A stretch of DNA of 64,000 nucleotides, taken from NCBI RefSeq assembly GCF_004216475.1, contig NZ_CP022303.1:3720001-3784000 (forward strand), read 5' to 3'. A model generated the notes under the pieces. The model did not search any database. It was not told the DNA's origin and saw nothing but the letters and a program-made list of their open reading frames with translations. A program made the translations under genes and the position numbers. Of this stretch, positions 17,830-26,322 are shown one piece after another; the first letter of the stretch is position 1; every line of letters begins with the position of its first letter. The DNA comes from Thalassococcus sp. S3 (GTDB lineage Bacteria > Pseudomonadota > Alphaproteobacteria > Rhodobacterales > Rhodobacteraceae).

Positions 17830-18683
17830 CGGATGGCCGACGCCAGTGCGGTGTCGACGGGCGTTGACTGAAAGTCCGGCAGCAAGGTCTTGAAGTCCGC
17901 ATCGTCCATCTGATGCGGCGTATTCCAGAGATAGCGCATCTCACGCAGGCTCTTTGCGAGCGTCCAGAAGGGGGTGGCCAGCCAAAGCGGCCACCAGGCC
18001 ATTGGACGCAAAGTGATGTCTTTCGCCGTGACCCGCCCCAATCCGGCCGCCAGCTCGCGCCCGCTTAACGTGTAGCCCGGAAAGGGGACATCGATGAAGG
18101 TCGGCAGGTCCGAGCGCATCTCAACCAGCGCCAGCGCCGCACGCGCCACGTCCGGCAGATAGGCCCAGGCATGCGGAATGTCGGGATTGCCCGGATAGGT
18201 CATCTGCCCTTTCTCAAGCGACTTGATCAAGATGCGGTCGAACCAGTTGCCTGACCGCTCTGTGTCGATGAAATCGCCTGCCCGCAGCAAGATCGTAGGC
18301 ACGCCCGAAAGGCGATACTGTTCCTCCATCTCGATCCGGATGCGGCCCAGCGTGTTGGTCGCGCGGTGGGGTGAGCCAGCCGACCAAACCGTGTCGGGAT
18401 TGTCTGGGCCGAACACATAAACATTCCCCGCCATAAGCACGGTTGCGCCGGTGCTTGCCGCTGCCTCGATCACCTGCTTGGTCAGGTGCGGAACCTGTTC
18501 GGGCCAATCGGGGTACGGCGGGTTCCATCCATTGGCGATGACGTCAACGCCCATCGCGGCCTGGAGCAACGTCCCCCGCTTGCGATCAAAGCGTTTGACG
18601 TGCCAGCCGGCCGCCTCAAACGTGGCGGCGACGTTGCGCCCGAAACGCCCGGTCGCGCCCAAAACAAGAATGCTTTTTGTCAT
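17826..18683 (-). CDS. NAD(P)-dependent epimerase/dehydratase (extended SDR-like)
   Basis: The start at 18683 gives 285 residues beginning MTKSILVLGATGRFGRNVAATFEAAGWHV, with the Rossmann GxTGxxG signature. An upstream in-frame ATG at 18920 is ignored because its extension overlaps the divergent LysR gene. Other SDR-like segments are VMAGNVYVFGPDN, LRAGDFIDTERSGNW and HAWAYLPDVARAALAL. The exact substrate is unknown. A LysR gene is divergent across 92 bp and is the likely regulator. Confidence 0.86.
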   Translation of the reverse strand: MTKSILVLGATGRFGRNVAATFEAAGWHVKRFDRKRGTLLQAAMGVDVIANGWNPPYPDWPEQVPHLTKQVIEAAASTGATVLMAGNVYVFGPDNPDTVWSAGSPHRATNTLGRIRIEMEEQYRLSGVPTILLRAGDFIDTERSGNWFDRILIKSLEKGQMTYPGNPDIPHAWAYLPDVARAALALVEMRSDLPTFIDVPFPGYTLSGRELAAGLGRVTAKDITLRPMAWWPLWLATPFWTLAKSLREMRYLWNTPHQMDDADFKTLLPDFQSTPVDTALASAIR

Positions 18684-18739
18684 AGCGAACTTCCATGATT
18701 GATGCTGATCCAAACATATTTGACCAGGTCTGGATTGGA

Positions 18740-18777
18740 ATTGCGCAATGACGACCATCGTGTATTCATTATTGAAT
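18740..18777. promoter_or_regulatory. Palindromes in the LysR/epimerase divergent promoter
   Basis: ATTGCGCAAT (18740-18749) is a perfect 10-bp palindrome. ATTCA-TTAT-TGAAT (18764-18777) is an inverted repeat that overlaps the lysR start codon. LysR-type regulators bind T-N11-A palindromes and often repress their own gene, so these are candidate sites. Confidence 0.4.
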
Positions 18778-19708
18778 GGATAACCGACTTGCAGCGACCG
18801 ATTGGTCTTTGGTCCAAAGTTTCCTTGCCGTCGCGGAAACAGGATCTCTCTCCGCCGCCGCCAAAAGGCTGGGACGGAGCCAACCCACCCTGGGCCGGCA
18901 CATCCGGGCGCTTGAAACACATCTTGGCGCGGATCTGTTTCACCGCCATGCGCGCGGGCTGACGCTGACCGAAACCGCGCGCAGCATGCTGCCTCTCGCC
19001 CAGGCGATGCGCGATGCGATGGGGGCTTTCACGCTGACGGCTGCCGGGCAAACCCAGGCCATCAGCGGGACCGTCCGGGTTACGGCAAGCGTTGTCGCGT
19101 CACACCTTGTGCTTCCGCGCCTAATTGCGGATCTGCGCCGTAAGGAGCCCGACATTCAGATCGTGCTGATCCCGTCGGATGAAACAGAGAACCTGCTGTT
19201 TCGTGAAGCTGACATCGCGGTGCGCATGTACCGCCCCACGCAGCTTGACGTGGTCACGCAAAGGATCGGACAGCTTGAGATCGGCGTGTTCGCGGCACGG
19301 AGTTATCTGGCCGATCGTGTCCCACCGCGAACGATCGGTGATCTGCTGGATCACGATTTGATCGGCTATGATGAAAACGACACCATTCTGCAGGCCACCC
19401 GCGATCTGGGCTGGCCGCTGGAGCCCGAGGATTTCGCCGTTCGGTGCGACAACCAGGCCACCTATTGGCACTTGCTCAGGGCCGGCTGCGGTGTGGGGTT
19501 TGGCCAGGTTGGGATCGGACGTGCAGACCCGGCGGTCGAGGAGGTTCACCTCGATCTGGAGATCCCGCCCCTTGAGGTTTGGCTGACCGCGCACCAAACG
19601 CTGCGCCATACGCCAAGGATGCAACGTGTCTGGGATCACCTGTCCGAAGGTCTGAAGGCGATTTGCCGGGCGGATCATGACATTGACGCTGGCAGCGGTC
19701 CGGGCTAG
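18776..19708 (+). CDS. LysR-family transcriptional regulator
   Basis: A 310-residue protein with an N-terminal winged HTH ([59 protein letters not shown]) and a LysR substrate-binding domain ([40 protein letters not shown]). It is divergent from the SDR epimerase and probably controls it. leuB follows on the same strand after 31 bp but has its own good ribosome-binding site. Confidence 0.93.
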   Translation: MDNRLAATDWSLVQSFLAVAETGSLSAAAKRLGRSQPTLGRHIRALETHLGADLFHRHARGLTLTETARSMLPLAQAMRDAMGAFTLTAAGQTQAISGTVRVTASVVASHLVLPRLIADLRRKEPDIQIVLIPSDETENLLFREADIAVRMYRPTQLDVVTQRIGQLEIGVFAARSYLADRVPPRTIGDLLDHDLIGYDENDTILQATRDLGWPLEPEDFAVRCDNQATYWHLLRAGCGVGFGQVGIGRADPAVEEVHLDLEIPPLEVWLTAHQTLRHTPRMQRVWDHLSEGLKAICRADHDIDAGSGPG

Positions 19709-19739
19709 GCCCTGCGCGTCGCAGACCAAGGAGACCGTC

Positions 19740-20846
19740 ATGAGCAACCCTTCGCTTCTCATCCTGCCCGGAGATGGCATTGGCCCCGAAGTCATGGCGG
19801 AAGTGACCCGGATCATCGACTGGTTCGGCAGCAAACGCGGCATCACCTTCGAGATCAGTGAAGATCTTGTCGGCGGCGCGGCATATGACGCGCATGGCAC
19901 TCCGTTGCATGACGACACGATGGCAAAGGCGCAGGAGGTCGATGCCGTTCTTCTGGGCGCCGTCGGTGGCCCGAAATACGACGCCCTTGATTTCAGCGTG
20001 AAGCCCGAGCGTGGCCTGTTGCGTCTGCGCAAGGAGATGGACCTTTTCGCCAACCTGCGCCCGGCTCAGTGTTTTGACGCGCTCGCCGATTTCTCATCGC
20101 TGAAAAAGGATGTGGTGGCAGGTCTCGACATCATGATCGTGCGTGAGCTGACCTCCGGCATCTACTTTGGAGAGCCGCGCGGCATCATCGAGGAAGGCAA
20201 CGAACGCGTCGGCATCAACACCCAGCGCTACACCGAAAGCGAGATTGACCGCGTGGCCCGCTCGGCTTTCGAACTGGCCCGTCGTCGCGGCAACAAGGTC
20301 TGCTCAATGGAGAAGGCCAATGTCATGGAAAGCGGCATTCTTTGGCGCGAAGTGGTCCAGAAGGTTCACGACGAAGACTACCCGGATGTTGAACTCAGCC
20401 ACATGTATGCCGATGCCGGTGCGATGCAGCTTTGCCGCTGGCCCAAGCAATTCGACGTGATCGTGACGGACAACCTCTTCGGTGATCTGCTTTCGGATGC
20501 AGCGGCCATGCTGACCGGCTCGTTGGGGATGCTGCCCTCTGCCTCGCTGGGCGCGCCGATGGCAAATGGCCGTCCCAAGGCGTTGTATGAACCGGTTCAT
20601 GGCTCCGCCCCCGACATCGCGGGTCAGGGCAAAGCCAACCCGATTGCCTGCATTCTCAGCCTTGCCATGGCGTTGCGCTACTCATTCGACATGGGCGACG
20701 AGGCAACACGTGTCGAAACCGCGGTTGAAAAGGTGCTTGCCGACGGTGCGCGCACCGCGGACCTGCTGGGCGAGGACGGCGTGACGCCCGTCTCGACCTC
20801 GGGAATGGGCGACGCGATCCTTGGGGCACTCGACGACAGCCTGTGA
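19740..20846 (+). CDS. leuB: 3-isopropylmalate dehydrogenase LeuB
   Basis: The ATG at 19740 has AAGGAGA upstream and gives the standard start [18 protein letters not shown] (368 residues). Family motifs include [42 protein letters not shown] and [30 protein letters not shown]. It oxidatively decarboxylates 3-isopropylmalate to 2-oxoisocaproate with NAD. Unlike many bacteria, leuB is separated from leuCD by a membrane gene, an EEP gene, an epimerase and lysR. Confidence 0.98.
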   Translation: MSNPSLLILPGDGIGPEVMAEVTRIIDWFGSKRGITFEISEDLVGGAAYDAHGTPLHDDTMAKAQEVDAVLLGAVGGPKYDALDFSVKPERGLLRLRKEMDLFANLRPAQCFDALADFSSLKKDVVAGLDIMIVRELTSGIYFGEPRGIIEEGNERVGINTQRYTESEIDRVARSAFELARRRGNKVCSMEKANVMESGILWREVVQKVHDEDYPDVELSHMYADAGAMQLCRWPKQFDVIVTDNLFGDLLSDAAAMLTGSLGMLPSASLGAPMANGRPKALYEPVHGSAPDIAGQGKANPIACILSLAMALRYSFDMGDEATRVETAVEKVLADGARTADLLGEDGVTPVSTSGMGDAILGALDDSL

Positions 20847-20863
20847 TCTCGGTCACCCCTTAA

Positions 20864-21328
20864 AGCAACCGGGACAGGGCCGCCTTTGCCCAGCTTTATC
20901 GGGCCTGTCTCACCTACTACGACATCCCCGCCCCCTCCCCTGCGGAGGAGGCCAGGATACTCGACCTTCTCGCGCAGAAGCGTCATATGTCCGGCTTACT
21001 CGCCCGTGAGGCGTAAACACCGCGCGGCTTCGCCACATAGGCTCCGACCTCTCCCGCAATCAACGGCACCGCCCTGTATCTCAAGGAGGTTTTCGTACTC
21101 CCCGACGCGCAGGGAAAGGGCGTGGGCGGTGCGTTGCTCTCGGCTCTGCTTGAAACGGCAGATCGTCAGGGATGCGTTCGCGTGGATTGGCAAACCGACA
21201 GCAGCAATCCTGCTTCTCAAAAGTTGCACACTAGGATCGGCGCCGAGCCTTTCGAAAAGATATCTTACCGGATCGCAAGAGCGGACTTCGACGCCTTTCG
21301 CGCCAAACTCGACGCACGCGGCGGGTGA
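20864..21328 (+). pseudogene. Decayed GNAT acetyltransferase gene
   Basis: Two frames together spell a GNAT protein. Frame one (20864-21013) reads RDRAAFAQLYRACLTYYDIPAPS and ends at a TAA (21014). Frame two, open from 21041, reads LYLKEVFVLPDAQGKGVGGALLSALLETA, the acetyl-CoA-binding core, and SNPASQKLHTRIGAEPFEKISYRI to a TGA at 21328. The start codon, and the strands between the two parts, are missing, so both N-terminal loss and an internal deletion or frameshift are likely. It lies between leuB and tRNA-Pro. Confidence 0.65.
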
Positions 21329-21377
21329 TTGGCACCTTGCCAAGTCCCGATTCCTCGTCTATCCCGCGCTGCACGGT

Positions 21378-21454
21378 CGGAGTGTAGCTCAGCCTGGTAG
21401 AGCACTGTCTTCGGGAGGCAGGGGTCGTGAGTTCGAATCTCGCCACTCCGACCA
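21378..21454 (+). tRNA. tRNA-Pro (anticodon CGG), CCA encoded
   Basis: A full cloverleaf can be drawn: acceptor CGGAGTG/CACTCCG, D arm GCTC...GAGC, anticodon stem CTGTC/GGCAG with loop TTCGGGA (anticodon CGG), T arm GTGAG-TTCGAAT-CTCGC, then discriminator A and encoded CCA. The starting C with its partner G is typical of bacterial tRNA-Pro. Confidence 0.95.
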
Positions 21455-21564
21455 TATCCGCAACTCGGGTTGCATCCCTCTCAGGATCAATTTGCATGCC
21501 TCGTACCGAGCAAGGCCGAACCGTCTTTGCTATGTCAGCGCGATCCAAAGGGACTGCGCTATCT

Positions 21565-22125
21565 TTATCGCATCGACGCGATGATCTCGTCTGCGAGGCG
21601 GCTCAGGGCGCTTGCCTGCGCCCTTGTGATGGCTTCGGTCCCCTGCCCCGCAACCGGTGTGGCGATATCGAACCGGCGGACCGTCTCACGCAAAACGCGA
21701 TCAGGGGATGAGAGGGCGAATTGCCCCCTGAGAATGAAAATCCCATCCGCCCCGGCAAACATATCATCGACACGCACATCGATGGTGACGTCGGGACGAT
21801 CTGCAAGCGGCCATGGTTCGGCAGCAATGTCGGCAGAGGTTCTTGACCCAACAGCCCGGACAAGAGCCCCCGTCACGCCCCTGACCGGATCGTCCGCCCA
21901 AAGCGCATCGCCTTGCTCATAAAGCGCTCCATCCTCTCCCTGGGCCACGATTTCCGAGGCGGATGCATAAGCGGGGAGCGACACGTCACGGACTTCGACA
22001 GAGCCCGGCACAATGCGCACAAGATCACCGTCTGCACCTGCATCGATCAGATATCGCGGTGCGTTGCCAGCGGTGCAGGCGGCCAGCAACAGGCCCAGGG
22101 TCAGAAGAAGAATCCGCATCAACAT
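21565..22125 (-). CDS. pqiC: PqiC-like auxiliary lipoprotein of the Pqi transport system
   Basis: The start at 22125, directly behind the pqiB stop, gives MLMRILLLTLGLLLAACTAG, a lipoprotein signal with lipobox LAAC. An ATG at 22254 would lie inside pqiB and is rejected. The rest fits the ABC-type transport auxiliary (PqiC/DUF330) domain: VRIVPGSVEVRDVSLPAYASASEIV, ALWADDPVRGVTGALVRAV, DVTIDVRVDDMFAG and GQFALSS. PqiC is an outer-membrane lipoprotein thought to dock the PqiB needle for lipid movement across the periplasm. It is the last gene of the pqiA-pqiA-pqiB-pqiC operon. Confidence 0.88.
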   Translation of the reverse strand: MLMRILLLTLGLLLAACTAGNAPRYLIDAGADGDLVRIVPGSVEVRDVSLPAYASASEIVAQGEDGALYEQGDALWADDPVRGVTGALVRAVGSRTSADIAAEPWPLADRPDVTIDVRVDDMFAGADGIFILRGQFALSSPDRVLRETVRRFDIATPVAGQGTEAITRAQASALSRLADEIIASMR

Positions 22126-22126
22126 G

Positions 22127-24211
22127 TCAGCGTCCAAATAAGAGGGAATTGGGATCACGCTCGATCCGTCGCGCGAGTGTCGAAACGGCACGGGCAGCCT
22201 CTTTGATCTCGCGCAGCGCTCCAAGGGTTTGGGTATTGAAGTCAGACCGATCACCGTATGCGGCGATCAGAACCTCCGATCGACGAACCAGTTGTTCGAG
22301 GCGTTGCGAAAGGGCCGGCAAACCGCTGGCAGCCTCGGCCACCGCGTCGGCGGCGCTTCGGGCGGACCCCATCGTCGCATTTGCATTCTCAATCAGCCCA
22401 CCGTCCCGCAGCGCGCTCAAGGTCATACGCACCTCGTTCAGCGCTTGCGTCAGCGCGGGGGGCAGGTCCCGGGCCTCTTCGGTTCCGATCAAGGCGTCTG
22501 TACTGTCAAGAACGCGGCGCGCCGCCAGGATCAGCTCTTCGGCCTCAAGCCCGTTCGCCTTGGCGGTCAAGGCCCGAAGATCCGTGATCAAGGCCGGCAC
22601 CTCTTCGCTTGCAAGGGCAATATCCGCGGCCGCGGCATTCGTCCGTTCGAGGGCGGCCGCCAGAGTGGAAACGATGTCCTGTTGCTGCAGGTCCGCGACG
22701 ACCGTGCGCAGATCGGCGATCGCGGCGCGCAACTCTCCAGGCAAGGCCCGCATTTCAGGGTCCGCAATCAGCATACGGGTCTCTTCAAGCAAGGCCACCG
22801 CGGCCTCGGGCGTGCGCCGTGTGCTTTCGGCGGATGCCAGGGTTTCAATGCTCGCCATCGTCCGGATGGCCTGGCTGAGCAGCTCTTCGATGGGAAGCTC
22901 GTTGATCCGCTCTAGAACACCTTCGGCAGTCGCGGCAAAGCTCGGCAAATCCGAAGGGACGCTGGGCAGTCTTGGAAGTGGCTCGGCAGATCGTTCGAAC
23001 ACAGCCGGCTCCGCGTCGGGAAGGGTCACAAGCTCAACGATCAGCTCCGCACCCAGAAGACTTGCAGATGTAAGGCGTGCCCGCATGCCAGCCTGGACCG
23101 CCTCTTCAAGATAGTCAAAGGTGGCGGCTTCATCCGCGTCGGCGGGAAGGCCCAGCAAGGACGGCTCAAGGTTCAGCGTCGCAACAAGCTGAACATCCGG
23201 ACCCGAAACATCGTCTTCCATCGCGGCAGTGATCGCGCGAACCTCACCCACACGGATCCCGCCGAACTGAACCGCGGCCCCGTTCGACAGGCCCGCCACT
23301 GACTCGTCGAATGCCACCGCAACCGCCACACCGCCCGCCAGCGTCCGCGCAAATGCCGTGCGCCTTGCAGCCGCCTCATCGGGGTAAATCTCGAAGATGT
23401 ATCCGGGGCTGACTGGGCGGCCACCGTCAAAAACCGTATCGAATTCGATACCACCGGCCACCAGAGACGCCAGGCTGTCAACATCCAGCGACAGCCCGCC
23501 TGTTCCCAGCGAAATGGAAAAGCCCGAACTGTCCCAGAACCGCGTCGCGGAATTGATCCGTCTGTCATGCGGGGCGTCGATAAAGGCGTCCACAACGATC
23601 GTGCGCCCGCTGAGCGTAAGCCGGGGCTGTTCAAGGCGCCCGACCTCGATGCCGCGAAACAGGACCGGAGCGCCCGCACTGATCATCTTGCCGTCTTCGG
23701 TTCTCAGCGTGATGCGGCGACCGTCACGTCCCGGCTGGACCAGAGGCGGTCGGGACACGCCGCGAAACGACGTTGTCACCTCGCCGGGCGTCTGGTCCCA
23801 TGCACCTTCGATGTAGACGCCGGACAGGACGGTACTTAGCCCGGTGATACCACGTGCGCTGACCTCTGGCCGCACAACCCAGAAGGTCGCGTCTTCGTCG
23901 AGAAACGGGGCAACCTGCTTGTCGATCCGCGCGGACACGACCACCTGCGTCAGATCTCCGCTAAAGCCGATATCCTCGACATTGCCGATCACGACGTCCC
24001 GGTACCGCAAAGTCGTCTCGCCCGGTACGATCCCCGCCGCATTGGCAAACTGGATCTCGATCAAGACGCCGCGATCATTGTAGCTCTGCCAGACAATGGC
24101 CAGAGACACGGCCAACGCCAGAACCGGAACCAGCCAGACAATCGACAGGTTGCGCCAGAAGGATCGGCGCGGCGCCGTGATCTGCAAATCTGCTGGGCCG
24201 GGATCGCTCAT
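22127..24211 (-). CDS. pqiB: Intermembrane lipid transport protein PqiB (MCE family)
   Basis: A 694-residue protein with one N-terminal membrane helix (LSIVWLVPVLALAVSLAIVWQSY) and three MCE/MlaD domains: GVLIEIQFANAAGIVPGETTLRYRDVVIGNVEDI, ITLRTEDGKMISAGAPVLFRGIEVGRLE, and VAVAFDESVAGLSNGAAVQFGGIRVGEVRAI. The C-terminal 280 residues are a long alpha-helical region rich in Ala, Leu and Glu, matching the PqiB needle. It would form a hexameric tube from the inner to the outer membrane. It overlaps the upstream pqiA gene by 4 bp. Confidence 0.94.
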   Translation of the reverse strand: MSDPGPADLQITAPRRSFWRNLSIVWLVPVLALAVSLAIVWQSYNDRGVLIEIQFANAAGIVPGETTLRYRDVVIGNVEDIGFSGDLTQVVVSARIDKQVAPFLDEDATFWVVRPEVSARGITGLSTVLSGVYIEGAWDQTPGEVTTSFRGVSRPPLVQPGRDGRRITLRTEDGKMISAGAPVLFRGIEVGRLEQPRLTLSGRTIVVDAFIDAPHDRRINSATRFWDSSGFSISLGTGGLSLDVDSLASLVAGGIEFDTVFDGGRPVSPGYIFEIYPDEAAARRTAFARTLAGGVAVAVAFDESVAGLSNGAAVQFGGIRVGEVRAITAAMEDDVSGPDVQLVATLNLEPSLLGLPADADEAATFDYLEEAVQAGMRARLTSASLLGAELIVELVTLPDAEPAVFERSAEPLPRLPSVPSDLPSFAATAEGVLERINELPIEELLSQAIRTMASIETLASAESTRRTPEAAVALLEETRMLIADPEMRALPGELRAAIADLRTVVADLQQQDIVSTLAAALERTNAAAADIALASEEVPALITDLRALTAKANGLEAEELILAARRVLDSTDALIGTEEARDLPPALTQALNEVRMTLSALRDGGLIENANATMGSARSAADAVAEAASGLPALSQRLEQLVRRSEVLIAAYGDRSDFNTQTLGALREIKEAARAVSTLARRIERDPNSLLFGR

Positions 24212-24843
24212 ACATCGTCTCTTTCGTTTGCGTCCCAGATCAGACGCGGATCGAAACTCTGCGCGGAGAGCATGGTAAAGGCAACGGACAGCGCGAAACT
24301 TACCGCGGCGATACCAGGGTTTATTGTCGCGGCAAAATCAAGCTGGACGAGCGCCGAAAGGATGGCCACGACAAAAACATCGATCATTGACCATCGACCA
24401 ATGAACTCGACAACCTCGTAAAGCTTGTGCCGGGCATGCGGTTTCAAAGCCACGCGATGTTGGATTGAAAATGCCAGGTAGCCGATAGCAAGGAACTTGG
24501 CGATGGGGATCACGATGCTCGCAACGAACACGATCAGTGCGACACCGTAGGACCCGTGGCCCGCAAGTTCGACAACGCCCCCAAGGATCGTATCTTCGCT
24601 GGTCTTGCCCAGGCTTGACGTGCTGAGCATCGGGTAGGTGTTGGCGGGAATGTACGCAACGAGGCCTGCGACCAGCCATGCCCAGACCCGTTGCAGACTG
24701 CGAGGCTCCCGCGGAGCGATATGGCTCTGACAGCGGACACAACGCGACCGGTCCGGTCGGTTCACCCGACCGCAAACACGGCACCCGACAAGACCCGCGC
24801 GGCGGGCCGTCAGGACCGGCTGCGCGCGTCCAGCGTTTTCCAT
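24208..24843 (-). CDS. pqiA: Paraquat-inducible protein A, C-terminal-half homologue
   Basis: The ATG at 24843 (MENAGRAQPVLTARRAGLVGCRVCGRVNRP) gives 211 residues; the frame continues upstream only as a shadow of the other pqiA gene. Zinc-ribbon cysteines CRVCGRVNRPDRSRCVRC precede four membrane helices with the PqiA pattern YIPANTYPMLSTSSLGKTSEDTILGGVVELAGHGSYGVALIVFVASIVIPIAKFLAI and WSMIDVFVVAILSALVQL. It overlaps the first pqiA gene by 34 bp, so in this genome the two PqiA repeats are two proteins and not one fused chain. The role is the inner-membrane partner of PqiB. Confidence 0.88.
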   Translation of the reverse strand: MENAGRAQPVLTARRAGLVGCRVCGRVNRPDRSRCVRCQSHIAPREPRSLQRVWAWLVAGLVAYIPANTYPMLSTSSLGKTSEDTILGGVVELAGHGSYGVALIVFVASIVIPIAKFLAIGYLAFSIQHRVALKPHARHKLYEVVEFIGRWSMIDVFVVAILSALVQLDFAATINPGIAAVSFALSVAFTMLSAQSFDPRLIWDANERDDV

Positions 24844-25442
24844 ACGGTCAGCCTGCACATGAAGTTGTCTTTCAAAACGGTAATGACGACCAGCGCCGAG
24901 AACGCCCAGAACGCTGGCCCAAGCTCGACCCGCGCAAGACCTGCGACCTTGACCAAGGCCACGGCCACTCCGACGATGAAGATCTCGGCCATTGCCCAGG
25001 GCTTGAGACGTTGGGCCCACCGAAAGGCATTCAGCGCATGGGGCGCGGGATGCCAGCCAAGAGCCATGGGCGCCAGAGCGTAGAGTATTGCACCAAATCG
25101 GGCAACCGGGAGCAAAACGATCAAAAGTGCGACGGCAACCGAGAGAGGCGCCATCAGGCCACGCGAGAACGCCATGATCGCATCGAAAACGGATGCCCGC
25201 TGAACCAGGCCCTGGGCGCTGAGTTGCAGGAACGGAAAGAATACCGCCGCCGCCATCAGGATGATCGCCGTCAGCGCCAGCATGGTGATCCGGGTCATCG
25301 CGCCGGCCCGTGGCGCTGCCAGAACCTCGCCGCACCTGATACAGCGCGCGATCACGCGATCCGGCAGATCCCTGTCCAAATGCAAGGCATCGCAGACCGG
25401 ACAGGCGATGACGGTATCAGGGTCAACCTTGGCGGGTTCCAT
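24810..25442 (-). CDS. pqiA: Paraquat-inducible protein A, N-terminal-half homologue
   Basis: A 210-residue protein with a rubredoxin-like zinc ribbon (CPVCDALH...RCIRCGEVL) and four membrane helices (ITMLALTAIILMAAAVFFPFLQLSAQGL, SVFDAIMAFSRGLMAPLSVAVALLIVLLPVARF, WAMAEIFIVGVAVALVKV, AFWAFSALVVITVL). It is the first gene of the pqi operon and corresponds to the first PqiA repeat of the E. coli protein. The next gene starts inside its last 34 bp. Upstream, 25443-25616 holds no gene. Confidence 0.88.
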   Translation of the reverse strand: MEPAKVDPDTVIACPVCDALHLDRDLPDRVIARCIRCGEVLAAPRAGAMTRITMLALTAIILMAAAVFFPFLQLSAQGLVQRASVFDAIMAFSRGLMAPLSVAVALLIVLLPVARFGAILYALAPMALGWHPAPHALNAFRWAQRLKPWAMAEIFIVGVAVALVKVAGLARVELGPAFWAFSALVVITVLKDNFMCRLTVWKTLDARSRS

Positions 25443-25616
25443 ACCGCGTTGTCTCTCATGTCGGGCAGCGAATGCAAGGCTTGGGTCCCCAATGCACCCG
25501 CCGGGACAGGCTTATTGAGTACGTCCTCTGACCCGCTGACCATTTTGCAGCCTTTCTGTCAGGCTCCGACGTTAGCTGATCCGGCAGCCGGGCGGGATCG
25601 CGGATATCGACAATCT

Positions 25617-26183
25617 TCACGCCCGGTTGCGAAGATGTTCAGCAAGATCGTTCCAAACCTCCTGACGCGCGATCCGTCCGTCGCGCAACAAAAACCGGTC
25701 GATGAACCGGATGCCTTCAAAGGACGCGCCGTCCGGCCATTCTCCGGACAGCGTTCCCCGACAATAGACCAGCGTCTCACCCTCCGACATCGCCACATCG
25801 AAACCATCATAGCTTTTGCGGACAAAGCGATAACGCGGCGCCGCCCAATCGATCAGCTCTTGCAATTTGGTCATCGGTTCGGCGCCGGGAAACTGCATCG
25901 AGAAATCATCTCATAGATAGCTTTCGGCCTTCGGCAGGTCCCGCTGCTCCATCGCGGCGAGATAGTCGCGGACAATTGTTTCCGGATCGGGCAAGGCCGG
26001 GGCGCCGTCGCGATGTTGACGGCCCCGCATGTAATGGGCCGATGGCATCTCGTGGATCATCACGGTGACCGCGTCAGGCGCTGCGGGCACAACCTGGCGC
26101 ACGGCATCCGTAAGCACTTGTCCCAGCCGAGTTTTCTCAGCACTTTGATAGCCTTCGACGATGTGAAGCTCGATGACCGGCAT
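25617..26183 (-). pseudogene. Tautomerase-SnoaL fusion gene interrupted by an in-frame TGA
   Basis: One continuous frame from ATG 26183 to the stop at 25617 is broken only by TGA at 25913-25911. Part one, MPVIELHIVEGYQSAEKTRLGQVLTDAV, is a 4-oxalocrotonate tautomerase-type domain with catalytic Pro2. It continues into IVRDYLAAMEQRDLPKAESYL, the first helix of a SnoaL/NTF2-like domain. Part two, in the same frame after the TGA, reads DDFSMQFPGAEPMTKLQELIDWAAPRYRFVRKSYDGFDVAMSEGETLVYCRGTLSGEW and completes that domain. A single base change (for example GGA to TGA) would explain this. The ATG at 25898 could restart part two, but without a ribosome-binding site. Sequencing error is possible. Confidence 0.7.
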
Positions 26184-26197
26184 GACGACCCCCTGCT

Positions 26198-26262
26198 AAA
26201 TCTGTCTCTCAAAAAGGACAGATTTTGACTTGTTCATCTCTCAATATCTGATCCTTACAGAT
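26198..26262. promoter_or_regulatory. Two inverted repeats with ATCTG/CAGAT half-sites upstream of gntR
   Basis: AAATCTGTC (26198-26206) and GACAGATTT (26217-26225) form a perfect 9-bp inverted repeat with a 10-bp spacer. ATCTG (26246-26250) and CAGAT (26258-26262) form a second with a 7-bp spacer. They lie between the divergent tautomerase and gntR genes and are good candidates for GntR self-control sites. Confidence 0.5.
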
Positions 26263-26322
26263 GTTTATTCACTTGAAAACAAAATATGCAGCATTAGGCT
26301 TGCGCAAAGCGAAGGGGAAAGA

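Noticed and set aside
24810..24843. pqiA as a frameshifted pseudogene
   Set aside because: Both halves have complete start, zinc ribbon, four helices and stop; split pqiA genes are the more economical reading.
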